Source: Mimachlamys varia (Eukaryota; Mollusca; Bivalvia; Pectinida; Pectinidae). Taken from it: DNA of 64,000 bases. Under the pieces are notes generated by a model. It had not been told where the DNA came from. It was given only the letters and a program-made list of their open reading frames with translations, and did no database searches. Made by a program: the position numbers and the translations under genes. The stretch is from the NCBI GenBank assembly GCA_947623455.1, contig OX392529.1:59105186-59169185 (forward strand), given 5' to 3'. This document shows, piece after piece, positions 11,795 through 23,085 of this stretch (its first letter is position 1; every line of letters starts with the position of its first letter).

Positions 11795-12745
11795 AGCATA
11801 TTTATTGTCCAAATAGGTACAAAGGATTTGGTACAAGTTTTGACAACATATGAAGCCATTTCTTATCAATAAAACATTTTACACAAGGGATGACATGGAC
11901 ATTTACAAATTCAAAGTTGAAATAAGTCAATTTTACATAATTATGCAAATGGTGATATACAGATAGACATAAATGGCATGTTTAAAATATTTTGCTGCAT
12001 TTGATGAAGGCCTGCACATGTTCAAACACATACTTATTTACATCCAACACCAAGTCTTCACTACCAAAAAGTAACAAATTTAATGCTTTAAACATTTCTG
12101 AACGGACAGTGGGAAAATATTGACACTCAAAAAGGAAAAGGTATGCATTTTCACAAAAATGTCCACAATATACACATTGAACTATATTTACATGAACGAG
12201 ATCATATTTAAGATAGCTACACTGGTGTCTAATCCTAGCATGTATAATATTTCATTTTCTTTCCCCATAACTATAGAAGCAGGGCTGAGTTTTCAAATTG
12301 CATGATTATGTTACCAAATCTCTATCTCTCCCATCTTTTAATCTAGAGAGTTCAAGTTACTTAAAGTTTTCCTTATTTCTTAAAACATGGATTGCTATCA
12401 CCTACTAAGGGGGGGGGGGGGTAATATATTTGAAAGATAGCTTGGAGTCAATTTACTATTCATCTTGTATAATAATTGTAGTTTTCTTCTAGCCTTTCTA
12501 ACCGAAAGTAGTAAAAGTCCTGATCCGAAAGTAGTTAAAGTCCTGATTCAATATATAAAGATTAATGTTTCGCATAAGAAGGTAAACCAGTTATAATTCT
12601 CCCTGCTTCGCGCTGAGCCCGCTCTAACTTTTCTGAATTTACCCGAGAGTAACCGTCCCAAACCTCACATGCATATTCCAGGACAGGTAATATAATTGAT
12701 TCATAAATTTTTAATAGAGCATCTTGCTTTAGGTATTGGTCCGTT
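11795..12745 (-). pseudogene. LINE relic (minus strand), ORF2 C-terminal part
   Basis: The minus-strand translation from about 12740 reads PTDQYLKQDALLKIYESII, LPVLEYACEVWDGYS, EKLERAQREAGRIITGLPSY, then after stops LFECQYFPTVRSEMFKAL and similar. The LEYACEVWDG and EKLERxQxxAxRIxTGL motifs are typical of the region after the RT domain in LINEs with a different C-terminus from LINE A. The catalytic domain is absent (5' truncation). A run of 13 G (12409-12421 on +) lies inside. Confidence 0.8.
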
Positions 12746-12889
12746 GGGGTCTTTTTTTCTCTAAACCAATACTTAAACCGTACCGTCTTCTTTCTCTACC
12801 AACAGAGTGTCTAGGAATACGTTGGTTTCCTTCTCGCATGTAAATGATATTCTTAGTAGCATCCATAGTGCACGTTGATGTGTGTGCGC

Positions 12890-13600
12890 AATTCTTTCTA
12901 TGACCCCTTATTGCTTGTTTCGAGTATGTCGTCAACATATCGTTTCCAAAGGTCAAGTGATCATCACGTATATTACAGGCATATCCGAAACCATTAAGAG
13001 GATATATCGTAGTCATGGAATAGCAACAGCCATGAAGCCCCACAAGACATTCCAAAACATCCTTGTACATCCAAAGGATCAAGCACCGATGGAAAACGTC
13101 GCAGAATGTGTATACAAGATCGGATGTCAAAACTGCAACGCATCATATATTCGAGAGACGGAAGACGACTCGGTGTTCGTCTTGGTAAACACCGGAAAAA
13201 TACTGACAAACAAGACCGAAAGACATTCACCAGATCAGAAAAAAAGCAAGCGGGGGCTCAGATAAACAAATCGGCAATCACAGACCATGCTATACAGCAA
13301 AATCATGTGATGGACTGGGAAAAGTTCTAGACAAAGAGAGCAATCTGCTAAGGCGGCCGTTCAAAGAAGCCATCTGGATACGCCGCAATGGGTCGGTTAT
13401 AAATCGAGACGAAGGGGTTCACAGTCTCTCGCACATCTACGACCAAGTCATGAAATGAACTCGTACGTAATTTACACCTGTTGTGTGCATACGCTTTGCT
13501 GGTCATTAGTCTATGAAGGTGACAGGGTACACATCGTACTAGTCATCGAAACGTCACATAAAACGTCTGTGGCCTTTATGATGCGATGAAATACAACATC
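12890..13600 (+). pseudogene. Penelope-like element fragment f: linker, GIY-YIG domain and 3' UTR
   Basis: The plus-strand frames 12882-13265 and 13106-13330 read GQVIITYITGISETIKRI, HGIATAMKPHKTFQNILVH, VAECVYKIGCQNCNASYIRE, then in another frame GRRLGVRLGKHRKNTD and SEKKQAGAQINKSAITDHA. This is the same module as fragment d in the opposite orientation, with the same YIR and the same 1-bp deletion in the GIY-YIG domain. The 3' UTR (13465-13600) shares the TTACACCTGTTGTGTGCATA block with fragment d and contains a hammerhead-like fold. Confidence 0.85.
13501..13574 (+). ncRNA. Candidate hammerhead-ribozyme-like motif in PLE 3' UTR (decayed)
   Basis: Elements seen: CTATGAA at 13511-13517 (CTGATGAA in the sister copy, complement of 10760-10767); stem II GGTGAC (13518-13523) with GTCATC (13542-13547); GAAA at 13548-13551; stem III ACGT (13551-13554) with ACGT (13563-13566) around an 8-nt loop; then C at 13567, giving a GUC-type cleavage triplet. 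GGTCA (13501-13505) can pair with TGGCC (13570-13574) as outer stem I. One base is missing from the core here, and the consensus has an extra A before stem II. Hammerheads are known in PLEs; function of this copy is doubtful. Confidence 0.45.
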
Positions 13601-15114
13601 ACTCATTATGTTGTCATGTATATAAATTTGTTTGTGTGACTTTCGCTGAATCAGAAATTGCCGACAGAGGGCACTATACGTCGTAAACTAGTTGTGAAAT
13701 ATGGAAGAAATGATCGCGTTTGTTATCCAGTGACAAGAGAAGTAAACAATCTCTGCAGTTATGGGGATATTTGGAAAGATGTTGAAAACATCATTGAAGG
13801 AAGTAAATAGACCATTTACGTATTTTCTCGTTTCTTGTTTCTTACATTGGGGCGCAAATAGGGCAATTAGAAAGGTAAAGGGAGAATCCAATATCATCAT
13901 ATCCCTAGATAAATTGGCATCGAGATATAAAAACTCTCCTGTCGAAGAATGAACGAAATTAATGGAATTTACGTTGAAATATCAATTTCATAACGTGCCT
14001 ATTCTCAAACAAATACAAGACGAAAGGGAGGCTAAAGATTTGATTTTGGGAGTGATATGAGACTGGCGAATTTCATTATTTGAAATCCCCTCGGGGCCTC
14101 GATGATGGCTTGGTGGTAAATGTGGTTGGAAATGAAATTTTGTGATCGTTATGGACACGTAATAGAATTTGCTTCGCGATTAATGGTAAGATAGGAAAGG
14201 GAACGAAATTAGCCGGTCTAGAGAGCCGTGATTCCCCAGTTAGCGCTGCACACTCAAAGTCCCGTTGCGGGGAAACTGAAAGGAGCCTGGGGTGTTACAT
14301 CTTTGTATGACCTTTTGTGGGAAACATTGTTTTACCTCCTTGGGGGTTCTGTGTCAGTTTGAAATGTGCATGTTACAATTTGCACACATTTTGTTGTCAC
14401 TAAAGAGTTAGGATTAGCAAAAATTGTGCTGAACAAAGAACAACGGTATTATGCATTATATACAACTATACGGGAGGATTGGGTTCCGGGAGACGTTTAT
14501 AGATCATGTGACAGAAAGACGGAATCATTTAATGTATATTTTAATTTTTATATCACAGTGATGGTATTTACGTCAAATATGCCATTGAAAACACCATATC
14601 TATTTCATGAGATTTTATCGTTACGGTATTTTCTTCATTGAGTTGTCCATTTTAGAAAAGTATTTGCCTTCAATCGCGAAAGTTTTATTACAACAAACGT
14701 CTTAATTTTTTTCAAATTCATACAATTTCCGAACAATAAGAAGTCTTAATATGCCGTGTGAGAAAAAAAAACCTTTTCGCGCCCCAATGCCATCAGTCTT
14801 GCAGTACCCAGTGAGATACGGATAAACCCCTGGAAACTGTCACAGATTAGTGACATAATTGGAGTTTGTGTGGTCGCGTTTTCTTCTTTAGCAATATAAA
14901 TTATGTAAGTGTATTTATGGTATAGGATCTCAGAAGGATTGGCATGAGTGTGTGTCGCTGTATGTTACGTAATTGTTGTGACGAGGCCTATTTAACGGAT
15001 GATAAATCGAACAATTACGTTCCTTGTGCCGCCGTGACGTCCCACAGTGTGTTCTAGATACATTTGATATGTTTCCCATATGTAATAGATCATTGATCAT
15101 TGTCTGATGAGTTT
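13601..15114. other. No recognisable gene
   Basis: About 1.5 kb of AT-rich sequence with small open frames (13761-13952, 14366-14641) that match no family I recognise. No clear repeats were noticed. Confidence 0.4.
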
Positions 15115-17180
15115 GGCTATGGTATGTAACTGTGTATTTCTGTGTTACTATGTTACACCGACAAACATGCTACTGTGTTATTCTGTGTTACTATGTTACA
15201 CCGACAAACATGTTACTGTGTATTTCTGTGTTACTATGTTACACCGACAAATATGTTACAGTGTATCACTGTGTTACTATGCTACACCGAAAAACATGTT
15301 ACTGTGTATTTCTGTGTTGCTATGTTACACCGACAAAATGTTACTGTGTATCACCGTTTTACTATGTTAAACCGACAAACATGTGACTGTGTATTTCTGT
15401 GTTAATATGTTACACTGAAAAACATGTTACTTTGTATCACTGTGTTACTATGATACGCTGACAAACATAATAATTAGTATCACTGTATTACTATGTTAAA
15501 CCGACGAACATGTTACTTTGTATCACTGTGTTACTATGTTACACCGACAAACATGTAACTGTGTATTACTGTGTTACTGTGTTACACCGACAAACATGTA
15601 ACTGTGTATCACTGTGTTACTATGTTACACCGACAAACATGTTACTGTGTATTTTTGTGTTACTATGTTACACCGACAAATATGTTACTGTGTATCACTG
15701 TGTTACTATGATACACCGACAAACATGTTACTGTGTATCACTGTGTTACTATGTTACACCGACAAACATGTAACTGTGTATCACTGTGTTACTATGTTAC
15801 ACCGACAAACATGTAACTGTGTATTACTGTGTTACTGTGTTACACCGACAAACATATTACTGTGTATCACTGTGTTACTATGTTACACTGACAAACATGT
15901 TACTTTGTATCACTGTGTTACTTTGTTACACTGACAAACATGTTACTGTGTATTACTGTGTTACTATGTTAAACCGACAAACATGTAACTGTGTATCACT
16001 GTGTTACTATGCTACACCGACAAACATGTAACTGTGTATTACTGTGTTACTATGTTACACCGAAAAACATGTTCCTGTGAATTACTGTGTTACTATGTTA
16101 CACTGACAAACATGTTACTGTGTATTACTGTGTTACTATGTTACGCTGACAACATGTTACTTTGTATCACTGTGTTACTATGTTACACAGACAAACATGT
16201 AACTGTGTATTACTGTGTTACTATGTTACGCTGACAACATGTTACTTTGTATCACTGTGTTACTATGTTACACAGACAAACATGTAACTGTGTATTACTG
16301 TGTTACTATGTTACGCTGACAACATGTTACTTTGTATCACTGTGTTACTATGTTTCACTGACAAACATGTTACTGTGTATAACTGTGTTACTATGTTACG
16401 CTGACAACATGTTACTTTGTATCACTGTGTTACTATGTTTCACTGACAAACATGTTACTGTGTATTACTGTGTTACTATGTTACGCTGACAACATGTTAC
16501 TTTGTATCACTGTGTTACTATGTTTCACTGACAAACATGTTACTGTGAATTACTGTGTTACTATGTTACGCTGACAACATGTTACTTTGTATCACTGTGT
16601 TACTATGTTTCACTGACAAACATGTTACTGTGAATTACTGTGTTACTATGTTACGCTGACAACATGTTACTTTGTATCACTGTGTTACTATGTTTCACTG
16701 ACAAACATGTTACTGTGAATTACTGTCTTACTATGTTACACTGACAAACATGTTACTGTGTATTACTGTGTTACTATGTTACGCTGACAACATGTTACTT
16801 TGTATCACTGTGTTACTATGTTACACAGACAAACATGTAACTGTGTATTACTGTGTTACTATGTTACGCTGACAACATGTTACTTTGTATCACTGTGTTA
16901 CTATGTTACACAGACAAACATGTTACTGTGTATCATTGTGTTACTATGATACACCGACAAACATGTTCCTGTGTATTACTATGTTACACCGACAAACATG
17001 TTACTGTGTATCACTGTGTTACTATGTTACACCGACAAACATGTAACTGTGTATTACTGTGTTACTATGTTACACTGACAAACATGTTACTGTGTATCAC
17101 TGTGTTACTATGCTACACCGACAAACATGTTACTGTGTATTACTGTGTTACTATGTTACACCGACAAACATGTTACTTGT
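15115..17180. repeat. 43-bp minisatellite, about 48 copies
   Basis: The unit is about 43 bp and contains TGTTACTATGTTACACCGAC then AAACATGTTACTGTGTATCA. A 42-bp variant (GCTGACAACATG) dominates 16140-16870. Because 43 is not a multiple of three, a reading frame cycles through all three phases. Phase after phase lacks stops, so many overlapping open frames of 80-135 codons appear (Cys/Tyr/Thr/Val-rich). These are repeat artefacts, not genes. Confidence 0.95.
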
Positions 17181-17450
17181 GTGTCCGGTTCACACTCCAT
17201 AACCTCAGTTCGTCCAATTCCCACTCCGTAACCTCAGTTCGTCCAATTCCAACTCCGTAACCTCAGTTTGTCCAATGCACACTCCATAACCTCAGTTCGT
17301 CCAATTCCCACTCCATAACCTCAGTTTGTCTAATGCACACTCCATAACCTCAGTTTGTCCAATGCACACTCCATAACCTCAGTTTGTCCAATGCACACTC
17401 CGTAAGCTCAGTTTGTCCAATGCACACTCCGTTACCTCAGTTTGTCCGGA
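17181..17450. repeat. 29-bp minisatellite, about 9 copies
   Basis: Directly abuts the 43-bp array. The unit reads CACTCCATAACCTCAGTTTG followed by TCCAATGCA, with variants CCAATTCCC and CTCCGTAACC. It shares no sequence with the neighbouring array. Confidence 0.92.
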
Positions 17451-17504
17451 ATGATGTTGATTGTGACTTGTGTCATATTTGAAATCTTTAAGGATGTACT
17501 TAGT

Positions 17505-17695
17505 TGTGCCTTCTACACGTCATAATCACTAGCCTTCTACACGTCATAATCACTAGCTAGCCTTCTACACGCCATAATCACTAGCCTTCTACACGTCAGT
17601 ATCACTTGCCTTCTACACGTCATAATCACTAGCGAGCCTTTTGCACGCCATAATCACTAGCCTTCTACACGTCATAATCACTAGCCTTCAAAGGT
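17505..17695. repeat. 24-bp minisatellite (28-bp variants), about 8 copies
   Basis: The unit is GCCTTCTACACGTCATAATC then ACTA. Some copies carry an added GCTA or GCGA, making 28 bp. It is the third array in the 15.1-17.7 kb cluster, separated from the 29-bp array by about 50 bp. Confidence 0.9.
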
Positions 17696-17699
17696 GCAT

Positions 17700-19349
17700 G
17701 ATGTAATATCTGGTATACAGGTAAACAATTATTTGACATTTGAATTTAATGATACTTGACCGTGTCTGTAGTATTGTCTTACAGTACATTTATAACTGAT
17801 GCGGAGTTTAATATATGCATGAATGCCTAAACAAAATATGCCACTGACCTTAGGAATATTGCCTTTCGATCCCACATGCATGTCACGTGTAATCGTGTGA
17901 CAACACTGAAATTGCTCAGCCAATCAGAAGTTACCTTTCTTTGTGAGCATAAAAAACATATCAATAGATACAGCAATACACTTCTCATAAGCATCACGCA
18001 ATGTATTGGTAAAAGGGCTACATTTAAAATGAATGAATTATTAAATGATAATCAGATTATCCCTTTATATATCATATCTGCACATTATGGCGACTCTCAT
18101 ATGTGTTGTCAATTCACCAGCCTTCAAGCAAACACTATCTTTAGCCAAATGATTTGGCACATGATACTAAATAGAATTTTTTTTTTTACAGATCAATGCA
18201 GCATTATAATTTTGTTCAAATGTTGGCAGTGCTCACAGCTAAAGAATTTGAATGAATACAAGTCCGGTCCAACAACCATGTTCAACTCTTTTATATAGAT
18301 CATGCATCTAAACAAATAATTCTTAATATTCTCACTTATAGATAATACCAATTGCATGATTTTAATGGCTATAAACCTGAAACCGAATGGAATTTTGAAC
18401 TTACTTTTTAAGCTTTTTGTGCAAAAACAGATTTGAAGACACTTGGTTAGATGACAAGAAGTCAATTACTAATATATTTTACATTTGTAGCCTACAACAT
18501 GAACATTTCATCGGATAACTGCCGTGTTCTATGTGATATATTAGTGTGCCTGTCTTGGCGACATTGTACATGGTTACCTACATGTAGCGACGGCACTATT
18601 CTTCTTCTTTTTCAGCTTGCGGGAAGAATGGCGTGACGTCAAGTAGGAGGCGCTGTAAATTATATTTATGTTTCATTGTTGATTGTTGCCGTCTTGGTTT
18701 GGTACAGGAGATAACGTTTGTTTACGGAGCCTCGGCAAAATTGAAAAAGAAAACAGGGCAGGACCTAACGTCAATCGACCGAAAGAGCAACCTGTCGTAA
18801 CAATCGGTTATTGCTAAATTATTAAATCATATGTTATCGACGGAGATCATATTGTTTGTCTTTTAATTGTCAAATGAACGTTATGTAATGTACTAAATGT
18901 AGTATGTCCCTTTCTGTCGGGAACGATTCTCTTATAATATTGTTTGGGGAAAGTGCTGTGCCCTCTTCTTACGGTTGGTGCATTAGACATGTACCTCAAC
19001 AGGTCTCTCGGGAAAGAGTCATTATAAATTGATATTATATCAACTATATGGAAATTAGCAGCAAAAATGTTTTTCATACGAGTATGAAAGCAGAGGTTCT
19101 CGAGACAACACGCGTAATTTCTCTTATGACGTCATAGATAAACCTTGTTGTCGCACAGACACTTGTGGCCAGGATAATAACCATTTATTTATTTATAAAA
19201 ATGTAAAACCAAAAGTTTCAAATTTTCCAATATCATAATGAAAATAATATCCAAATTTCAGCTTAATACGTCAAGCGGTTAAATTTACAAATAATCGACT
19301 GACACTGAAAAAAAATTCAATTTCAGTGTCTGTTGTCGATATTTTTACA
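17700..19349. other. No recognisable gene
   Basis: Contains a 140-codon open frame (17876-18298) with no recognisable domain, an unusual Cys/His-rich but low-complexity composition, and no supporting splice or promoter signals. I treat it as chance. No tandem repeats or TIRs were noticed. Confidence 0.4.
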
Positions 19350-19741
19350 ACTTTTTTTATAACTTATAATGGTTAAAACTTTCCTTTGAAATGCATTTAT
19401 TCTACTCCTTTTCCAACGACCGAGATGAATTCTGGATCGTTGAAACACTTTTTGATAATTCATGTTACATCGACGTTTGAGTGTGCCCTTCATCAATCTT
19501 TCTCCCATCTTCTCGTGTGTATCGCAAAGTCGCAAATCTAATCTTTAAATTTAGAAGAAGCAATTGATATTTTTAAGGGCTTTCCATCATGCCATGTTGA
19601 TGGATATGGCTGCAAATCGGAAATACATACTTCGTCAGTGACTTGATTTTCTCCAAAAGGATTACAATTGAATGAAAAGTGCTGTTGCAATATTCTTGAG
19701 AAACTCTTATATCTGATTTGGGTGTGAACTATCATCAAGGT
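19350..19741 (-). repeat. Duplicated segment, copy 1 (partner at 27030-27432)
   Basis: Nearly identical to 27030-27432, for example GCCAACGACCGAGATGAATT-like, CATCTTCTCGTGTGTAT and GGCTTTCCATCATGCCATGT. On the minus strand an open frame reads HTQIRYKSFSRILQQHFSFN and ENQVTDEVCISDLQPYP. The frame survives in both copies, which hints at past coding, but I do not recognise the protein. It ends exactly where the gag-derived tail (ATCAAGGTCCGTCAGACA) begins. Confidence 0.7.
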
Positions 19742-20350
19742 CCGTCAGACAAGGCCTGAGTCTCAAGAGTAACAATAGACTGATCCGTCCCTCAGTCCAG
19801 AATAAGGGAGAAGGCAGCTAAACTGTGCACCATTGTAGAGCACACTACTCTGTGTCATTCCACTCCCAGACCATTGTAGACTGTATCTACACCACTCTAC
19901 ACTTTATCTACAACAATAAAGACTTATCTACCACAATACTCTGTGTTATTCCACTCTCAGACTATTTTAGACTGTATCTACACCACTTTACACGTTATCT
20001 ACATCATATATATTCTGTATTATACACTAATATATAATATATGTACATCAAAATAGACTGTATCTACACCAATATGCAATGTATTTACATCAAAATATAC
20101 TTTTTTACGCTAATATACAATGTATTTTCATCAAAATAGATCAATCTACACCACTTTACACTTTATCTACACCAATATACAATATATGTACATCAAAATA
20201 GACTTTATTTACACCAATATACAATGAACATGTATCTACACCAATATAGACTTATCTACACCAATATACAAGGTAATTACATCAAAAGTGGTGATACAGT
20301 CTACAGTGGTATAGATACATGTACAGTCTTCAGTGGTGTAGATACAGTCT
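19736..20350 (+). repeat. Gag-derived tail plus degenerate 21-bp minisatellite, copy 1
   Basis: Starts with AAGGTCCGTCAGACAAGGCC, the same sequence as the 3' end of the gag ORF at 21828. It passes into TGTAGACTGTATCTACACC-type units that become progressively diverged (ACATCAAAATAGAC, ACACCAATATACAA variants) up to about 20350. Open frames such as 19825-20037 are translations of the repeat. Confidence 0.85.
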
Positions 20351-20369
20351 ACAGTGGAGTAGGCCCGAG

Positions 20370-20927
20370 TGGAGCACAGGGTATTGACGTTGGTCGTGAC
20401 ACCGTGGTCGGCGACATAGTCAGCAGTGTTTCATTTAGGGTATTAACAGCAAGCAGCTGTATAGTGTACATACCTTATAGTTTCAATCATATACCTTGAG
20501 TTATTTTATGTCTCATCAGTCTCGTTTGTACCTGTGTGTGCGAGTATAGGATAACTCTGCATGTTAGTGTTTCGTCGCCCTTGTCAAAGTCCTGTTTAGA
20601 AGTTACCAGCGAGGCACGCTGTGACAGTCTGTACATGTATATAATGCTTAGCGTTACTAGGGAGTAACACATATCTGTAAATTTTGGCTGCTGTAGTATA
20701 GTTAGTTGTTAGCTACCATATTAGTCCATACAGGGACCCAAGTATAACTTGGTACGAACCCCCGGCACGTTACAAAATATTGGTGGCAGCGTTGCGGGAT
20801 CCCTGTACAAGGCTTTAAACTTACTATGCTACAAACAGCACTGAGTTAACATAGTTCTTAGTATTGTATTGTAAAATAAAGTTGTGTTACCACATTTTAT
20901 CTCTGTGTTTTTATCACTGATATTAAA
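20370..20927 (+). promoter_or_regulatory. Probable 5' LTR and leader of a Gypsy-like retrotransposon
   Basis: Sequence upstream of the gag ORF. It contains ATATTGGTGGCAGCGTTGCG at about 20779-20798, which resembles the TGGTGGCAG region at the primer-binding site next to the 5' LTR in many Gypsy elements. The LTR would end just before it (around ACGTTACA, about 20776). The gag ATG at 20928 is preceded by A-rich sequence (TTAAAATGG). No second LTR is present in the window, so the LTR boundaries cannot be verified. Confidence 0.55.
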
Positions 20928-21863
20928 ATGGCATCTAAGTACGGCTATGATATTGGTCATGACCTAACAGAAGCTTTGAGTGATCGTAATTTTGATGGTG
21001 ATATGAAAGTTTCTGACAGCTGGCGTTGTGACTATTCAACCCCTATTCCCAGGTCCAGCGGGGCAAAGCGTGTGTCGGACTCTGGTATAATGACTGTGCC
21101 TAGTTTTGAAGCTAAGGACACGGGTTATGAGCATGGAGATGAGACCGCACAGAAAATAGAGGCTGAAATCAGAGATCTGAGAGCACAGCTCTCAACTATG
21201 AAAGAACAGAGCATGGGAATGTTAGCAGATACTAAGACTACGCTCGCGTCTAGTAAAACGCCTGATAACTTCAGTTGTCATGACAGGGCGGAGCACGGAT
21301 TGAGATATGATGATAGTCCAGGCCCAATTACATATAGGAAGGGTCAGGGACAGCATGATTGGCGTAATAGGGAGAGTTATGTTGGGGATAGGCCTAAGAA
21401 AACTGTTACAGTTAAAGCCGCTACATACGATGGTACTACGGCATGGGTTGATTATAAATCCCATTTTGACGCATGTGCAAGGATTAATGTTTGGTCAGAT
21501 TATGAGAAAGGTTTACACCTTGCTGTAGCTTTACGTGGACAAGCTCAAGGTATATTGGGGGACCTGGCTGTCACACAACAGCAGGACTATCACTCCCTCA
21601 TTACTGCTTTAGAGGAGCGCTTTTCTCCTCCCGACCAGACCGAGCTATACCGGGTACAGCTACTTGAAAGAAGGCTGAAACCTTCTGAAACACTGCCTGA
21701 GCTTGGACAAACCATTCGAAGGCTTGTAAATCTGGCGTACCCTACGGTCCCTAGTGATGTACGAAACACTCTTGCTAAACAACAGTTTATTGAGGCATTG
21801 AGTGATTCTGAGATGAGAATTCGTATCAAGGTCCGTCAGACAAGGACTGAGTCTCAAGAGTAA
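20928..21863 (+). CDS. Retrotransposon Gag-like protein (Gypsy/Ty3 type), 3' truncated
   Basis: A 311-residue ORF. An N-terminal acidic and low-complexity part has a short coiled-coil-prone stretch (EIRDLRAQLSTMKEQ, about 76-92). The capsid-like retrotrans_gag region spans about residues 160-305: VKAATYDGTTAWVDYKSHFD, EKGLHLAVALRGQAQGILGD, ALEERFSPPDQTELYRVQLL, LPELGQTIRRLVNLAYPTVP and FIEALSDSEMRIRIKVRQTR. Gag would package element RNA. After IKVRQTRTES a frame change (RVTID in the next frame) and a stop end it. The nucleocapsid zinc knuckle and all of pol are missing. The sequence then runs straight into the 21-bp minisatellite. This is the most intact ORF in the window, but it is probably inactive. 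Confidence 0.88.
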   Translation: MASKYGYDIGHDLTEALSDRNFDGDMKVSDSWRCDYSTPIPRSSGAKRVSDSGIMTVPSFEAKDTGYEHGDETAQKIEAEIRDLRAQLSTMKEQSMGMLADTKTTLASSKTPDNFSCHDRAEHGLRYDDSPGPITYRKGQGQHDWRNRESYVGDRPKKTVTVKAATYDGTTAWVDYKSHFDACARINVWSDYEKGLHLAVALRGQAQGILGDLAVTQQQDYHSLITALEERFSPPDQTELYRVQLLERRLKPSETLPELGQTIRRLVNLAYPTVPSDVRNTLAKQQFIEALSDSEMRIRIKVRQTRTESQE

Positions 21864-21962
21864 CAATAGACTGATCCGTCTCTCAGTCCAGAATAAGGGA
21901 GAAGGCAGCTAAACTGTGCACCATTGTAGAGCACAATACTCTGTGTCATTCCACTCCCAGAC
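21826..21962 (+). repeat. Gag tail to minisatellite junction, copy 2
   Basis: From ATCAAGGTCCGTCAGACAAG onward this is almost identical to 19733-19868 and 27430-27566. Here the upstream neighbour is the true gag ORF, so this copy shows the origin of the tail. The shared part continues through GAAGGCAGCTAAACTGTGCA into the first repeat units. Confidence 0.85.
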
Positions 21963-23085
21963 CATTGTAGACTGTATCTACACCACTCTACACTTTATCT
22001 ACAACAATACAGACTTATCTACCACAATACTCTGTGTTATTCCACTCTCAGACTATTTTAGACTGTATCTACACCACTCTACACTTTATCTACAACAATA
22101 TAGACTTATCTACCACAATACCCTATGTTATTCCACTCTCAGACCATTGTAGACTGTATCTACACCACTCTACACTTTATCTACACCACTGTAGACCTAT
22201 CTACACCACTGTCGACTGTATCTACACCACTGTAGACTGTATCAACACAACTGTAGACTGTATTAACACAACTGTAGACTGTATCTACACCAATGTAGAC
22301 TGTATCTACACCGCTGTAGACTGTATGAACACCACTGTAGACTGTATCTACACCAATGTAGACTGTATCTACACCGCTGTAGACTGTATCTACACCACTG
22401 TAGACCTATCTACACCACTGTAGACTGTATCTACACCACTGTAGACTGTATCAACACAACTGTAGACTGTATCTACACCACTGTAGACTGTATCTACACC
22501 ACTGTAGACTGTATCTACACCACTGTAGACTGTATCTATACCACTGTAGACTGTTTCTACACCACTATAGACTGTATATACACCACTGTAGACTGTATCA
22601 ACACCACTGTAGACTGTATCTACACCAATGTAGTCTGTATCTACACCGCTGAAGACTGTATCAACACCACTCTAGACTGTTTCTACACCACTCTAGACTG
22701 TTTCTACACCACTGTAGTCTGTATCTACACCACTGTAGACTTTATCTACACCACTGAAAACTGTATCTATACCACTGTAGACTGTATCAACACCACTGTA
22801 GACTGTATCTATACCACTGTAGACTATATCTACACTACTGTAGACTGTATCTACACCGCTGTAGACTGTATCTACACCACTGTAGACTGTATCTACACCA
22901 CTGTAGACTGTATCTACACCACTGAAGACTGTATCTACACCACTGTAGACTGAATCTACACCACTGTAGACTGTAACAACACCACTGTAGACTTTATCTA
23001 CATCACTGTAGACCTATCTACACCACTGTAGACCTTTCTACACCACTGTAGACTTTATCTACATCACTGTAGACCTGAGGTTGAT
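21940..23085. repeat. 21-bp minisatellite array 1
   Basis: It begins with about two 91-bp composite units (CTCTGTGTTATTCCACTCTC plus 21-bp-like units). From about 22165 it becomes a regular 21-bp array (GTAGACTGTATCTACACC plus ACT), roughly 44 units with point variants. Unit length is a multiple of three, so it gives VDCIYTT-type open frames on + and SGVDTVY-type on -. These are artefacts. Confidence 0.95.

Noticed and set aside
15090..15125. CTGATGAG as a second hammerhead core
   Set aside because: No stem II followed by GAAA downstream; it lies at the start of a minisatellite.
15107..17260. Cys/Tyr-rich open frames of 77-135 codons
   Set aside because: Translation of a 43-bp repeat cycling through all three frames. 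No start context, splice sites or domain.
17876..18298. 140-codon ORF
   Set aside because: No domain, AT-driven composition, no supporting signals. A chance open frame is the simpler reading.
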